57,684 bases of DNA from an uncultured Geobacteraceae bacterium (GTDB lineage Bacteria; Desulfobacterota; Desulfuromonadia; Geobacterales; Pseudopelobacteraceae), in the NCBI GenBank assembly GCA_903939115.1, contig CAJAFV010000004.1:1-57684 (forward strand), written 5' to 3'. The notes under the pieces are model-generated. The model saw only the letters and a list, made by a program, of their open reading frames with translations. It ran no database searches and was not told the origin of the DNA. The first letter of the stretch is position 1. Every line of letters starts with the position of its first letter. Made by a program: the position numbers and the translations under genes. Positions 45,041 through 53,752 of this stretch are shown here, in pieces.

Positions 45041-47019
45041 GATACGGCGCCATACGCAAAGTCCTTCGCCGTGAGTGGCCGACTCTTTTGCTGGCTCTAC
45101 GCGCCACGCTGGCAGCGTTGCTGGCTCTGGCAGTAGCAGTGGCGCTGGGTTTAGAATGTCCCTACTGGGCGGCAATGACGGCATTGATCGTTATCCAGCC
45201 AACACGGGGACTGTTGCTGGAAAAAAGCTATTTCCGTCTGGTAGGCACCGCGTTCGGGGCGGGTGCAGGTCTGCTGATTCTTCTTGTAACCCGCTCACCG
45301 CTCATGATTACGCTCCTGCTTTCCATATGGCTGGCCGGTTGCGTCGGCGTCGGTAACCTCCTTCACGGACTGCGTTCCTATGGAGCCATGGTTGCCGGTT
45401 GTACTTGTGCCGTAGTTGCAATGGCCGGCTACAACAACCCACCTCATCTGCATGATCTGGTTTTCGGCAGGATTGCCGGCATTATTGTCGGCATCATTGT
45501 TTCGACAACTGTCACATTGTACTTCACTCAACCGCGTTCAAAACGCGAAGTGCTTGAAAGAGTGTCACAGACAATTATAAACAGCCTTGAATGGACTGCA
45601 CACCTGGTACGCGGCTCTGAACGGATAGAGCTGAATCTTCTCCGGAATACCATCCTTGCCGAGCTCGCTGATATCGAAAACAGTTTGGATGCATACTGGG
45701 CAGGTTCACTTGATCTTAAGAAGAGAAAACAACTTGTCAACAGCTTGATCATTAGCCTTCTTTCCCACATTGAAGCCGCTACGTTGGCTGAAAAGCAGTT
45801 ACAGCTTCAAAGTCATAGCATCGCGTCATGGAGAGGACTCTTGGCCGACAAACTGGAATTGACCGTTGACTGTCTTCAGGAACGTGGCTTGAGTAATTTT
45901 GATCCCTCTGGTTTGTCAGGAGTAATGGCCGAGCTGTCATCACATTTGCCGCTACTTGCCACGTCACTGGATGATGTCATGACAACCCTTCACGTGACAG
46001 TTGTGCAGTGGGATGCAACGATGCCGGCACTTGAGCGACCGGCTGCAATGCCATATATACGACATCGAGACTGGCAGGAAGCTGGACGTGCTGCTCTGCG
46101 AGCCGCCTGCGCCATGGCGGGTGTCGGGCTGGTCTGGTATCTCACCGGATGGGACGAAAGTCCTTTGATGATAATAGCGGCATCTATCATGGTCAGTTTT
46201 TTTTCTACCCATGACCGCCCCGCCGTCATGCTCGGGCATGTCTTCTGCGGCGCTTTGTTTGGTGTCACTACAGCATTGATCACTCGTCTGCTTGTACTAC
46301 CTGGAGATAGCAGCATTTTACTGCAGTTACTTGTATGCATACCGGTTCTGCTTGCAGGTAGCGTTGCACTGCATCATCGTCCGACAGCCCGTGGCGCCAT
46401 GGATGCCATGCTTTTTTTTCTGTTCGTCATGCAACCTGGAGTGTCAGCGGTTCCTCCACCAGCTACATACGTTATGGGTGGTTTCGCATGCCTCGGTGGC
46501 ATCGGAGTTGCCATCCTTTCATTTCGCTTTCTGCTCCCGGTTGACCCTGAAAGGCGTCTTAACTCACTCCTGGTTGTCATCGTCCGTGATCTTCTCGCCA
46601 TTGCCAGAAGCGATTCAGCTCATAATTTCGAAAAGAGTCGATACCGGATGCAGCACCGGGTTCTTCGGTTGCTTACCAATGCTCGGAAAATTGATGCAGA
46701 CATATCCTCTGCCGTTGAAGGAGGGCTTGCGGCCCTGGTAATTGGCGGTAGTCTGCAACAGCTCAGGGATAATAAAAGTAACGGCACCATGAATCTTCTT
46801 CTCGAAACTTCACGCCAACTCTCTGTAGCTACCCAGCGACCGGGTACGATTCTTCCTCTGCTTGAATCATTGGCTTTCAGACTCTGGCAAGCTACTGAAC
46901 CAATCAGTGAGGTATGCCGTTTTCCGGTTGAATCAGAAGCATGCACCCGACAAAGGGAAAAGCTGCTTCTGATCGAGTCGTGGCATGTTGGCACAGGTAA
47001 ACATGCATGCCTTATCTGA
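45037..47019 (+). CDS. FUSC family membrane protein (aromatic acid/fusaric acid efflux type)
   Basis: A protein of 660 residues. It has two membrane blocks (about 15-165 and about 345-500), each with several helices, joined by and ending in cytoplasmic regions, the two-repeat layout of FUSC/AaeB/YccS proteins. ECPYWAAMTALIVIQPTRG in the first block is typical. It probably exports aromatic or other inhibitory compounds, but no AaeA-like periplasmic adaptor is nearby. The TTG start overlaps the MarR stop; the following DUF1904 gene overlaps its end, so the three form one operon. Confidence 0.82.
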   Translation: MRYGAIRKVLRREWPTLLLALRATLAALLALAVAVALGLECPYWAAMTALIVIQPTRGLLLEKSYFRLVGTAFGAGAGLLILLVTRSPLMITLLLSIWLAGCVGVGNLLHGLRSYGAMVAGCTCAVVAMAGYNNPPHLHDLVFGRIAGIIVGIIVSTTVTLYFTQPRSKREVLERVSQTIINSLEWTAHLVRGSERIELNLLRNTILAELADIENSLDAYWAGSLDLKKRKQLVNSLIISLLSHIEAATLAEKQLQLQSHSIASWRGLLADKLELTVDCLQERGLSNFDPSGLSGVMAELSSHLPLLATSLDDVMTTLHVTVVQWDATMPALERPAAMPYIRHRDWQEAGRAALRAACAMAGVGLVWYLTGWDESPLMIIAASIMVSFFSTHDRPAVMLGHVFCGALFGVTTALITRLLVLPGDSSILLQLLVCIPVLLAGSVALHHRPTARGAMDAMLFFLFVMQPGVSAVPPPATYVMGGFACLGGIGVAILSFRFLLPVDPERRLNSLLVVIVRDLLAIARSDSAHNFEKSRYRMQHRVLRLLTNARKIDADISSAVEGGLAALVIGGSLQQLRDNKSNGTMNLLLETSRQLSVATQRPGTILPLLESLAFRLWQATEPISEVCRFPVESEACTRQREKLLLIESWHVGTGKHACLI

Positions 47020-47360
47020 GATTCAAAGGTTTTGACGAAGGTTTCCTGCGGGAAAATGCACAACAGTTTATTGACGGATTTGCCCGCGTCGCCGAAGTGC
47101 CACGGGAAAAGGTCAAGATTGAACTACTTCCGGTGATCCAGATAACCGCCACCCCTCTGTCGCTGGAAATCTTCATGTTTCCGAGGGAGCAAGGGAAGCA
47201 TGATTTTATAGCCGCAACGATGGCTACCCTGCTCACTCATTTCGGCATTCAGGATGTGCATATATTCTTTATCCCTCTGTCACCGAGGCTTTATTACAAG
47301 GAAGGCCAGCACCTGAAGCATATCAGTTGGCTGCCGGGATATGAAATAGACGCAAACTGA
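47007..47360 (+). CDS. DUF1904 protein
   Basis: A protein of 117 residues related to the tautomerase-like DUF1904 family: MPYLRFKGFDEGFLRENAQ, KVKIELLPV, LEIFMFPREQ, VHIFFIPLSPRLYYKEGQH. The fold is presumably a small beta-alpha-beta unit like 4-oxalocrotonate tautomerase, though the catalytic N-terminal proline seen there (here Pro2) is only suggestive. Its start lies within the end of the FUSC gene. No function is established. Confidence 0.75.
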   Translation: MPYLRFKGFDEGFLRENAQQFIDGFARVAEVPREKVKIELLPVIQITATPLSLEIFMFPREQGKHDFIAATMATLLTHFGIQDVHIFFIPLSPRLYYKEGQHLKHISWLPGYEIDAN

Positions 47361-47392
47361 TATTTTTTCATCTCCTTCATGGGAGGCGCATC

Positions 47393-47806
47393 ATGTTTGA
47401 TATCGAACAGAGTCTTAGTGTTGCGATTTACAGGGCAAATCAGAGCATAAAAGCTCTTTTCAAGGAAGAGTTCGGAGATTGTGGCATTACACCAAAACAG
47501 TTCATTCTGTTGCTGATTCTCTGGGAGCACGACGGACTGACCCAGATTGAACTTTCCAAAAGAGGCAGCATCGACAGGGCGACCATGGGTGGAATTATCG
47601 ACAGGCTGGAAAAAAAAGAATTTCTGGTGCGCCGGCCATCTCACGAAGACCGCCGGGTTAACCATGTGTGGCTCACAGAACAGGGCAGATCATGTAAAGA
47701 GGAGTTTAGTTCCTCAGTTTTCAGAGTCCGAAGCAGAATCTCTGCACGGATGACGCCCGAAGAGTTCAGCCGGCTGCACACGTTGTTAATCAAGTTGCTG
47801 AAGTAA
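47393..47806 (+). CDS. MarR family transcriptional regulator
   Basis: A protein of 137 residues with a good GGGAGG site. Helix-turn-helix: LTQIELSKRGSIDRATMGGI; wing: PSHEDRRVNHVWLTEQG. It follows the DUF1904 gene by 32 bases, so it may belong to the same transcript or have its own promoter. The gene downstream is a broken trpD, so its original target may be lost. Confidence 0.85.
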   Translation: MFDIEQSLSVAIYRANQSIKALFKEEFGDCGITPKQFILLLILWEHDGLTQIELSKRGSIDRATMGGIIDRLEKKEFLVRRPSHEDRRVNHVWLTEQGRSCKEEFSSSVFRVRSRISARMTPEEFSRLHTLLIKLLK

Positions 47807-47821
47807 CATTATTCAGGAGGA

Positions 47822-47902
47822 ATGACCGTGGTTACCGGCGAAGCCAAGACCGGCGGCAACTACGCCAGTTCAAATCATAGCATTAAGGAGATAGAGGCAT
47901 GA
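47822..47902 (+). pseudogene. Remnant of a branched-chain/class IV aminotransferase-like gene
   Basis: After AGGAGG an ATG at 47822 reads 26 codons containing TGEAKTGGNYA, a hallmark of branched-chain aminotransferases and relatives. The rest of the enzyme is absent. Its TGA overlaps the start of the trpD remnant as ATGA. Confidence 0.4.
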
Positions 47903-48277
47903 TCAAGAAAGCGATTGCCAGAGTCGTTGGACGGCATGGATGAGATTACCATAACCACAGAAACATGTGTGGCTGAGGTAACAAGCACCGGAGTCACTAT
48001 CTCGACTATAACGCCTGAAGAGTTCGGAATCACGCGCTGCTCCATGGCTGACCTGCGGGGTGGTGATGCCACGGCCAATGCTGACATAGTCAGGAGTGTG
48101 CTGAGGGGCGAGAAAGGACCAAAACGGGATGTGATCCTGCTCAATTCCGCTTTCGGACTCATGGTTGCCGGGAGGACCTCGACGGTTCAGGGTGGGATGC
48201 TGCTCGCAGCCGAAGCAATCGACAGCGGCAAGGCAATGGCTCAACTTGAACAACTGATAATTATGACCAGATACTAG
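47899..48277 (+). pseudogene. trpD: Anthranilate phosphoribosyltransferase, internally deleted
   Basis: ATG 47899, with AAGGAG before it, reads [10 protein letters not shown], the normal TrpD N-terminus. It then changes frame at GTCGTT and continues as [11 protein letters not shown] ... [17 protein letters not shown] ... [11 protein letters not shown], the C-terminal third of TrpD. Roughly 600 bases between the two are missing, including the substrate sites. GTCGTT could have occurred at both breakpoints, which suggests deletion by short homology. The gene cannot make an active enzyme. Confidence 0.8.
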
Positions 48278-48549
48278 GAAAGACAAACTGTCACTTATAT
48301 GGAGGCAACAGCAATGGATCAGATATATGCAGACAATACTTGCAACAAATCCGATCTAAGTGGTTAATCTAACTGGACCACATTCTTTGCCGCCGCATTC
48401 GTAGGCGTCTGATGCATCGCTCAGCATGTGAGAATGTATTTTAATTGCGGCCTCTAAAAAAACGGTTGACAACGTCGGCCAAATTATATAGTTCGATATT
48501 AAGCTATTCGATGTTGTATCAATTTGCTTAAAAAACAGTGGGTGAAGCA
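48278..48549. other. Region between trpD remnant and third marR gene
   Basis: A short frame at 48314-48367 (17 codons) has ATGGAGG before its ATG and may be the start of another lost gene. TTGACA (48466-48471) with an AT-rich stretch about 15 bases on could be a promoter. TCGATATTAAGCTATTCGA (48493-48511) is an imperfect inverted repeat in the right place for MarR autoregulation. Confidence 0.4.
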
Positions 48550-49002
48550 ATGAAGCTTACAGAAAAAACAACATACCGTGCTCTGAACACCTACACCAAA
48601 CTGATGCGGGCGGCTGAATCGGTAACCTACAGAGTGCATCGCGTTCTGGCGGGACCAAAACTCACCATCAGCCAGTTTGGCGTACTGGAAGCCCTCTATC
48701 ATAAAGGCTCCCTTTGCCAGAGGGATATCGCCACCAAGATTCTTAAAAGCACGGGTAATATCACTCTGGTTGTAGATAACCTTGAAAAATCGGGGCTGGT
48801 ACGTCGGGAGCGTGACTGTGAAGACCGGCGATTTCTAACCATACATCTCACAGAATCCGGGAAAAAGCTGATTGCCACCGTTTTTGCTGATGTCGAAGCA
48901 TCGATTGTTTCTGAAATGGGTTCACTTACCGAGGGCGAACAGGAATTACTCGGAAATCTGAGCAAAAAACTGGGAATGAGAGGAGGTGGAGTACCGACGT
49001 AG
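48550..49002 (+). CDS. MarR family transcriptional regulator
   Basis: A protein of 150 residues. Helix-turn-helix: SLCQRDIATKILKSTGNITLVV; wing: CEDRRFLTIHLTESG. The opening (YTKLMRAAESVTYRVHRVL, TISQFGVLEALYH) resembles the MhqR/HosA-like group that senses quinones or phenolic compounds. It precedes genes for YceI, a ring-opening dioxygenase and the quinone reductase WrbA, which fits control of a quinone-stress set. An in-frame GTG at 48538 is an alternative start. Confidence 0.85.
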   Translation: MKLTEKTTYRALNTYTKLMRAAESVTYRVHRVLAGPKLTISQFGVLEALYHKGSLCQRDIATKILKSTGNITLVVDNLEKSGLVRRERDCEDRRFLTIHLTESGKKLIATVFADVEASIVSEMGSLTEGEQELLGNLSKKLGMRGGGVPT

Positions 49003-49066
49003 ACGTTTTTTTGAGCAACTATATGTAACAGTAAACCACTATTCATAACTTAAAGGAGAATCAACC

Positions 49067-49657
49067 ATGAAAAAGCTCATCACATCAATCAGCACCATTA
49101 TCGCTCTTGCACTTCCGGCCTTCGCTTTTGCTACAACCTGGACCATCGACCCCGACCACTCAAATGTCGGGTTCAAAGTTCGTCACCTGATGGTGTCCAA
49201 TGTGAAAGGAAGCTTCGAAAAACATACCGGCACCGTCGAGATCGATGACAAAGACATCACCAAGTCAAAGGTTGAAGTCAGTATCGACACCAATTCCATC
49301 AATACCAATGTCATAAAACGAGATGAACATCTGCGCAGCGCAGACTTCTTTGATGTAGCCAAATTCCCGACCATGACCTTTGTCTCGAAGAAAGTCGTCA
49401 AGAACGGTAAGGATAATCTGAAAGTAACGGGCGATTTGACCCTGCATGGCGTGACCAAGCAGGTGGTACTTGATGTCGAAGGCCCCACCAAGGAGAGCAA
49501 AGATCCCTGGGGCAACATCCGTCGCGGCGCAACCGCCACCACCAAAATCAATCGCAAGGACTTTGGTCTGGTCTGGAATGCGGCTCTTGAAACCGGAGGG
49601 GTTGCCGTAGGAGAAGAAATAACCATTACCCTTGAAATAGAGATGATCAAGAAGTAA
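49067..49657 (+). CDS. YceI family periplasmic isoprenoid-binding protein
   Basis: A protein of 196 residues. The signal peptide ends near residue 22 (LALPAFAFA), and the mature part is the lipocalin-like YceI domain: TWTIDPDHSNVGFKVRHLMV, IDTNSINTNVIKRDEHLRS, DFFDVAKFPTMTF, GDLTLHGVTKQV, INRKDFGLVWN. Members bind polyisoprenoid or quinone-like lipids in the periplasm. AAAGGAG precedes the ATG. It is the first of three genes in a row behind a MarR regulator. Confidence 0.92.
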   Translation: MKKLITSISTIIALALPAFAFATTWTIDPDHSNVGFKVRHLMVSNVKGSFEKHTGTVEIDDKDITKSKVEVSIDTNSINTNVIKRDEHLRSADFFDVAKFPTMTFVSKKVVKNGKDNLKVTGDLTLHGVTKQVVLDVEGPTKESKDPWGNIRRGATATTKINRKDFGLVWNAALETGGVAVGEEITITLEIEMIKK

Positions 49658-49742
49658 GCGAAGAGATTGATCACGCCAGGCTGGATAGTTCATGACCATC
49701 CTGACGTGATCAACAGGGCTGTCTGCAACAGGAGAACGTACA

Positions 49743-50516
49743 ATGAAGCCACAATTCTCACCGATATTTGTTTCACATGGCGCTCCAACCATAGTAGTTG
49801 AAAATAGTTCGACCAGTGATTTCCTGCGGCACCTGGGCAGAGACCTGGGTCGTCCCAAGGGGATTGTCTGCATCTCAGCCCACTGGACGACTGCTGAGCC
49901 GCGGGTAACCATGCATCCGCACCCGGACACGATGTATGATTTCGGAGGTTTTTCTGATGAGCTCTACTCGCTCACGTACCCGGCTCCCGGCGATCCTCTG
50001 CTGGCACAGCGTGTTCTTTCGCTGCTCCGGGGCAATGGCATCCCGGCCGACAAGGATATGTCACGTGGCTTCGACCACGGCGCATGGACACCTCTCATGC
50101 TGATGTACCCGGATGCCGATATCCCGGTGATCCAGCTCTCAGTTCAACCGCACCTGGGTCCGGAGCATCACTTTAGCGTTGGCAGGGCGCTGAAACCGCT
50201 TATTGATGAGGAGGTGCTTATTCTTGCAAGTGGGTCGGCAACCCACAACCTACGGGATTTTTTCGGGCGGAAGCTTGATTCAGAACCGCTGCCGTATGCG
50301 CAGGAATTTGCCGGGTGGCTGACTAAAGCAATTGTTGAAGGCCGCACTGATGAACTGTTCGACTATGAGAAGCGTGCTCCGCAGGCGCTTAGAAATCATC
50401 CGACCCCGGAACATTTCCTGCCGATATTTGTCCCGATGGGAGCAGGTGGCGCCGGTACGCTGCTTCATGATGCTTATAGCTACGGATTTCTTAATATGGC
50501 AGCGTACCACTGGTAA
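49743..50516 (+). CDS. DODA-type extradiol aromatic ring-opening dioxygenase (YgiD family)
   Basis: A protein of 257 residues. The metal ligands are in place: SHGAPT near the N-terminus, SAHWTT, FDHGAWTPL, and SGSATHNL. The family cleaves catechol-like rings between carbons next to the hydroxyls, using iron or zinc; the substrate here is unknown. YgiD-type enzymes commonly neighbour pirin, YceI or quinone-reductase genes. It lies between yceI and wrbA, 85 and 101 bases away, on the same strand. Confidence 0.9.
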   Translation: MKPQFSPIFVSHGAPTIVVENSSTSDFLRHLGRDLGRPKGIVCISAHWTTAEPRVTMHPHPDTMYDFGGFSDELYSLTYPAPGDPLLAQRVLSLLRGNGIPADKDMSRGFDHGAWTPLMLMYPDADIPVIQLSVQPHLGPEHHFSVGRALKPLIDEEVLILASGSATHNLRDFFGRKLDSEPLPYAQEFAGWLTKAIVEGRTDELFDYEKRAPQALRNHPTPEHFLPIFVPMGAGGAGTLLHDAYSYGFLNMAAYHW

Positions 50517-50617
50517 TGCGGTATCGAATGTTCTCTGGTACTGTCATTCAACTGGAAAAACAGGAATAATTTGATAACCTTTAGTATGAGCTTGAACCAT
50601 CAGAAAAGGAGGACAAC

Positions 50618-51226
50618 ATGAAAGTTCTTATCGTGCAGTACAGTATGTATGGCCATATCTACAAAATGGCTGAGGCGGTAGCAGAAGGGGTGCGCCAGGT
50701 TGAAGGGTGCGAGGCGGTCATCAAGCGTGTGCCGGAAACTCTACTCGATGAGGTCCTGGGGATGATGGGGGCACTGGACGCCCAGAAGAGTATGGCTCAT
50801 GTCCCGGTTGTCACCGTTGATGATCTGGCCGCTGCTGACGCCATTATCTTCGGAACCCCGACCCGGTTTGGCAACATGTGCGGACAGATGCGCCAGTTTC
50901 TCGATGCCACCGGAGGACTCTGGATGAAAGGAACCTTGGTCGGCAAGGTTGGCAGCGTATTCGTCAGTTCGGCTACTCAACATGGTGGCCAGGAATCGAC
51001 TATCCTCAACTTTCACACAACGCTGCTGCACCACGGCATGGTAGTCGTCGGCCTGCCGTATACCTTTGCCGGGCAGATGGGTGTGACGGAACTGACCGGT
51101 GGCTCACCGTATGGCGCAACAACTATTACCGGTGGTCAGGGTGAACGCATGCCGAGTGATAACGAACTCGCTGGTGCGTGTTTTCAAGGAGCACATGTCG
51201 CCAAAATTGCAAAGAAACTGTTCTGA
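50618..51226 (+). CDS. wrbA: NAD(P)H:quinone oxidoreductase WrbA
   Basis: A protein of 202 residues of the flavodoxin fold. FMN phosphate loop: [14 protein letters not shown]; further: [28 protein letters not shown] and [13 protein letters not shown]. WrbA reduces quinones by two electrons and so avoids semiquinone radicals. AAAAGGAGG gives a strong ribosome site. A long hairpin follows the stop, so it should end the YceI-dioxygenase-WrbA transcript. Confidence 0.93.
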   Translation: MKVLIVQYSMYGHIYKMAEAVAEGVRQVEGCEAVIKRVPETLLDEVLGMMGALDAQKSMAHVPVVTVDDLAAADAIIFGTPTRFGNMCGQMRQFLDATGGLWMKGTLVGKVGSVFVSSATQHGGQESTILNFHTTLLHHGMVVVGLPYTFAGQMGVTELTGGSPYGATTITGGQGERMPSDNELAGACFQGAHVAKIAKKLF

Positions 51227-51237
51227 CGGGTAGTTAA

Positions 51238-51284
51238 TGCTGACAAGACAGTCTCCTCCGAAAGAGGAGGCAATCTTGTCAGCA
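51238..51284 (+). terminator. Long hairpin after wrbA
   Basis: TGCTGACAAGA (51238-51248) and TCTTGTCAGCA (51274-51284) are perfect complements, with a second stem CTCCTC/GAGGAG inside. There is no T-tract, so it may act as an RNA-stabilising or bidirectional structure rather than a simple terminator. Confidence 0.6.
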
Positions 51285-51288
51285 GGTT

Positions 51289-51435
51289 ATGTTGTTCATG
51301 TTGAGGTTACCCGATGCTGCTGGTCTCAGGAAAGCTGGTTGGGACGAAGATCACATCGATCTTGCAATTAGTATTGCAAAAAAACTTCTGGAACAAATCG
51401 AATCTGAATACTTGATGAATCTATTTGACATGTGA
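51289..51435 (+). CDS. Short open frame, possible gene fragment
   Basis: A 48-codon frame from ATG to TGA with a regular, charged helix at the end (DEDHIDLAISIAKKLLEQIE). There is no ribosome site, and it begins within the hairpin region. The composition looks like real protein, so it may be the tail of a lost gene. I do not recognise it. Confidence 0.25.
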   Translation: MLFMLRLPDAAGLRKAGWDEDHIDLAISIAKKLLEQIESEYLMNLFDM

Positions 51436-51495
51436 AATAATGCACTTAAATTTCTCTCAGATCTTCTTCACTGATCGGAGAAGCGGGAGGCCTGA

Positions 51496-52578
51496 ATGTC
51501 AGACACAACCATCAAGGACCGAGCAGTCGGTGCAATCATAGGCGCCTTTATCGGCGATGCGCTGGGACTTGGGCCGCATTGGTATTACGATCTTGCCGAG
51601 TTACGCCGCGACTACGGCGAGTGGATTAATGGCTATACCGATCCCCAGCCAGGCCGCTACCACGCCGGGCTAAAGGCCGGGCAGCTTTCCCAGGCCGGTT
51701 ATATCCTGAAGTTAACGCTCCGTTCACTGGTTGAGCGTGGACAGTATGATGAAGTGGACTTTTGTCGACGAATGGACGGAGAATTGTTGTCTTTACTGGA
51801 TGGCACTCCCATAAATGGACCAGGCGGCTATACCAGTCAGTCAATTCGGGACTTGTGGCGACTGAGGGTGCTGCAGAAACTACCCTGGGGGCAGACCGGA
51901 GGGCACGCCGACACTACAGAGGCAATCGAACGCACCTTGGTCTTGGCGGTGCGTTATGCCCTTGAACCGGCACTATTGGCCAGCAGCGTCACCAGTAACA
52001 CCATTCTGACCCAAAACGATGATACGGTGGTGTCAATGACAGTTGCTTTTGGATCAGTTTTGGGTTTGCTGGTCCAAGGGCATACTCTGGATACCGGATT
52101 GTCAGGCAAGTTGATGAAACTAGTGCATGATGGAGTACTTCCCTTCCACGCTGTTACCAGCGACAATCTACAGCCACCGCACCCCGGTGATCCTGAGCCG
52201 CTTCGCGCCGGGAGGTTTGCCTCGCCGGATGCCCTGCTGACTCCGTCCTATATGGCTGCAGCAGCCGTGGATCCGGGCATTCGCATCGAACCCGCCTGGA
52301 AAGTGTCAATCGTTTATGGCATGCCGTGTGCGATCTATCACCAGTTGCCGGCTGCCTATTACCTGGCGGCCCGTTTTCATGATGACTTTGAATCCGCCCT
52401 GTTGCATGCTGTCAATGGGGGTGGACAGAACCAGGCACGTGCGATACTGACCGGTGCCCTTGTTGGCGCTCAGGTCGGTCTTTCGCGAATTCCACAACGG
52501 TTTCTGGACGGGCTTGAAGATTTTGCCTCTCTGCGCATGTTGGCCGAAGAACTGGCAGAGAGTGTAAATAAATCATAA
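51496..52578 (+). CDS. ADP-ribosylglycohydrolase family protein
   Basis: A protein of 360 residues. The fold is indicated by GAIIGAFIGDALGLGPHW near the N-terminus (the metal-binding region in DraG-type enzymes), HADTTEAIERT and the C-terminal GGGQNQARAILTGALVGAQ. Members remove ADP-ribose from proteins or small molecules. The usual second acidic motif (GxDxDT) reads GGGQNQAR here, so metal binding and catalysis may differ from DraG. GGAGAAG precedes the ATG. No ADP-ribosyltransferase is nearby. Confidence 0.82.
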   Translation: MSDTTIKDRAVGAIIGAFIGDALGLGPHWYYDLAELRRDYGEWINGYTDPQPGRYHAGLKAGQLSQAGYILKLTLRSLVERGQYDEVDFCRRMDGELLSLLDGTPINGPGGYTSQSIRDLWRLRVLQKLPWGQTGGHADTTEAIERTLVLAVRYALEPALLASSVTSNTILTQNDDTVVSMTVAFGSVLGLLVQGHTLDTGLSGKLMKLVHDGVLPFHAVTSDNLQPPHPGDPEPLRAGRFASPDALLTPSYMAAAAVDPGIRIEPAWKVSIVYGMPCAIYHQLPAAYYLAARFHDDFESALLHAVNGGGQNQARAILTGALVGAQVGLSRIPQRFLDGLEDFASLRMLAEELAESVNKS

Positions 52579-52936
52579 CGTTACGCAGTCAGAGAAAAGG
52601 GGGGCTTGATGAACACAAAGAAAATCACTTTCCCCAATGGCTGAGGGGGAGTTGAATCTCATATTTGCTTGACCCTAAATAAGTAATATGGTACCGATAT
52701 GCTTATTTAGGCCTCCGGGGCCCTTGACAGGTGTACAGAGTGTTGCGGCAAACAATAGAGAGCTCGTAACAATTTGGAAGAAGGGGAATTCCGCGTGGAT
52801 CTCTATTGCCGCCTCAATGTGGCCTCTATTTATCTGCCATCGCAATGTTAACACAAAGACGATATTCTTCTGCTGGTCTGACGGTTTCTGTAAAAGACGC
52901 GTAATGAAACCGGCAAATGTATGGCTAATGTAGGGC
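52579..52936. other. Degenerate region with an aborted gene start
   Basis: At 52609-52644 GGGGGG and ATG open MNTKKITFPNG, which looks like the start of an alpha/beta-hydrolase, and then meet TGA. From 52675 to 52974 both strands stay open for 80-100 codons, but neither frame has a ribosome site or a recognisable motif. I see no gene I can support. Confidence 0.35.
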
Positions 52937-53140
52937 TTACAACCCCTGTTCGCAAGTAAACGGTATATCATCACAGGTGATATGTTGATATGCCATCTCC
53001 TGAGCAGTATTCTGATCGTGTCCGTGTTTTCTCAGTTGCCTGGCAATGAAGTTAAAATTCTGCTTCTCCTCAGGAGTAAGTAAAGAGTAATCTGTTGGTT
53101 CAGGTGTGCTGCAGATTGATGCTGGTATTATGTTAACCAA
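52937..53140 (-). CDS. Small hypothetical protein
   Basis: A protein of 67 residues from a TTG preceded by AGGAAG about 10 bases upstream. The middle (LTPEEKQNFNFIARQLRKHGHD) is strongly helical and charged. It begins 7 bases after the stop of the exported protein upstream, so the two may be one transcript. I do not recognise it. Confidence 0.35.
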   Translation of the reverse strand: MVNIIPASICSTPEPTDYSLLTPEEKQNFNFIARQLRKHGHDQNTAQEMAYQHITCDDIPFTCEQGL

Positions 53141-53146
53141 TTAAAT

Positions 53147-53542
53147 TCACTTCCTTTTAATGCATGTATTAAATACTAAATCTGCAGGGTAGTTGATTAA
53201 ATTGTCACCTTCACGTTCCCACACATAAATAGCATCCTCAATCAACTGTTCAATCACATCCTTAGTAAATAAATCTTTGTTATTGCTTATGGTTGGATAC
53301 TTAGTAAGCGTTTCTAGGCTCTTAGCAAAGTATGCGTCATATTTTTCTGGATTTTGTCCGAAAGTAAGTATTTCGGTTTGACCACCAGCAATAATCCTGT
53401 AAGCTTCAAACTTAGATTTTTCCAACAGCTTGCAAGTAGCTGCATTTCCATAAAATCTCATATAAATATCTGGTTTATCATTAGGATAACTCTTTGATGT
53501 TAGAAACAGAACCAGTATTGCACTGAGTATGAGAGATTTCAT
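53147..53542 (-). CDS. Hypothetical exported protein
   Basis: A protein of 131 residues with a signal peptide (MKSLILSAILVLFLTSKSYP). AAAGGAG before ATG 53542 decides the start over one 6 codons upstream. The mature protein is mixed, with two cysteines (AATCKLLEKS, VFNTCIKRK) that could form a disulfide in the periplasm. A central segment reads LETLTKYPTISNNKDLFT. The family is not recognised. AT-rich codon use compared with the core genes suggests transfer. Confidence 0.6.
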   Translation of the reverse strand: MKSLILSAILVLFLTSKSYPNDKPDIYMRFYGNAATCKLLEKSKFEAYRIIAGGQTEILTFGQNPEKYDAYFAKSLETLTKYPTISNNKDLFTKDVIEQLIEDAIYVWEREGDNLINYPADLVFNTCIKRK

Positions 53543-53606
53543 TGTCACACTCCTTTTCACATTTAAAGCCTACATGAGATCCTGAATATTACAACCATTC
53601 TAATAA

Positions 53607-53725
53607 TTAAATCCCATAGTCCAACTTCTTGACCACCTCAAGCAGAACTTCAGGCTTGTATGCTTTCCCGTATCTGTAGTGATGCAGAAATCGGTAGTTT
53701 TCAACGCCATAAGCCTTGTCGATCA
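53607..53725 (-). pseudogene. C-terminal fragment of an unidentified gene
   Basis: The minus strand reads LIDKAYGVENYRFLHHYRYG and on to EVVKKLDYGI before TAA, with no start. It resembles the C-terminus of nucleotidyltransferase-like or antitoxin proteins, but this is too short to assign. It lies against the end of the DUF554 gene. Confidence 0.3.
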
Positions 53726-53752
53726 AGGTAGTTTACGTCCGAACATACCCGC

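Noticed and set aside
52675..52974. Overlapping open frames on both strands of 80-100 codons
   Set aside because: No start signal and no motif on either strand; they are covered only as a gene-poor stretch.
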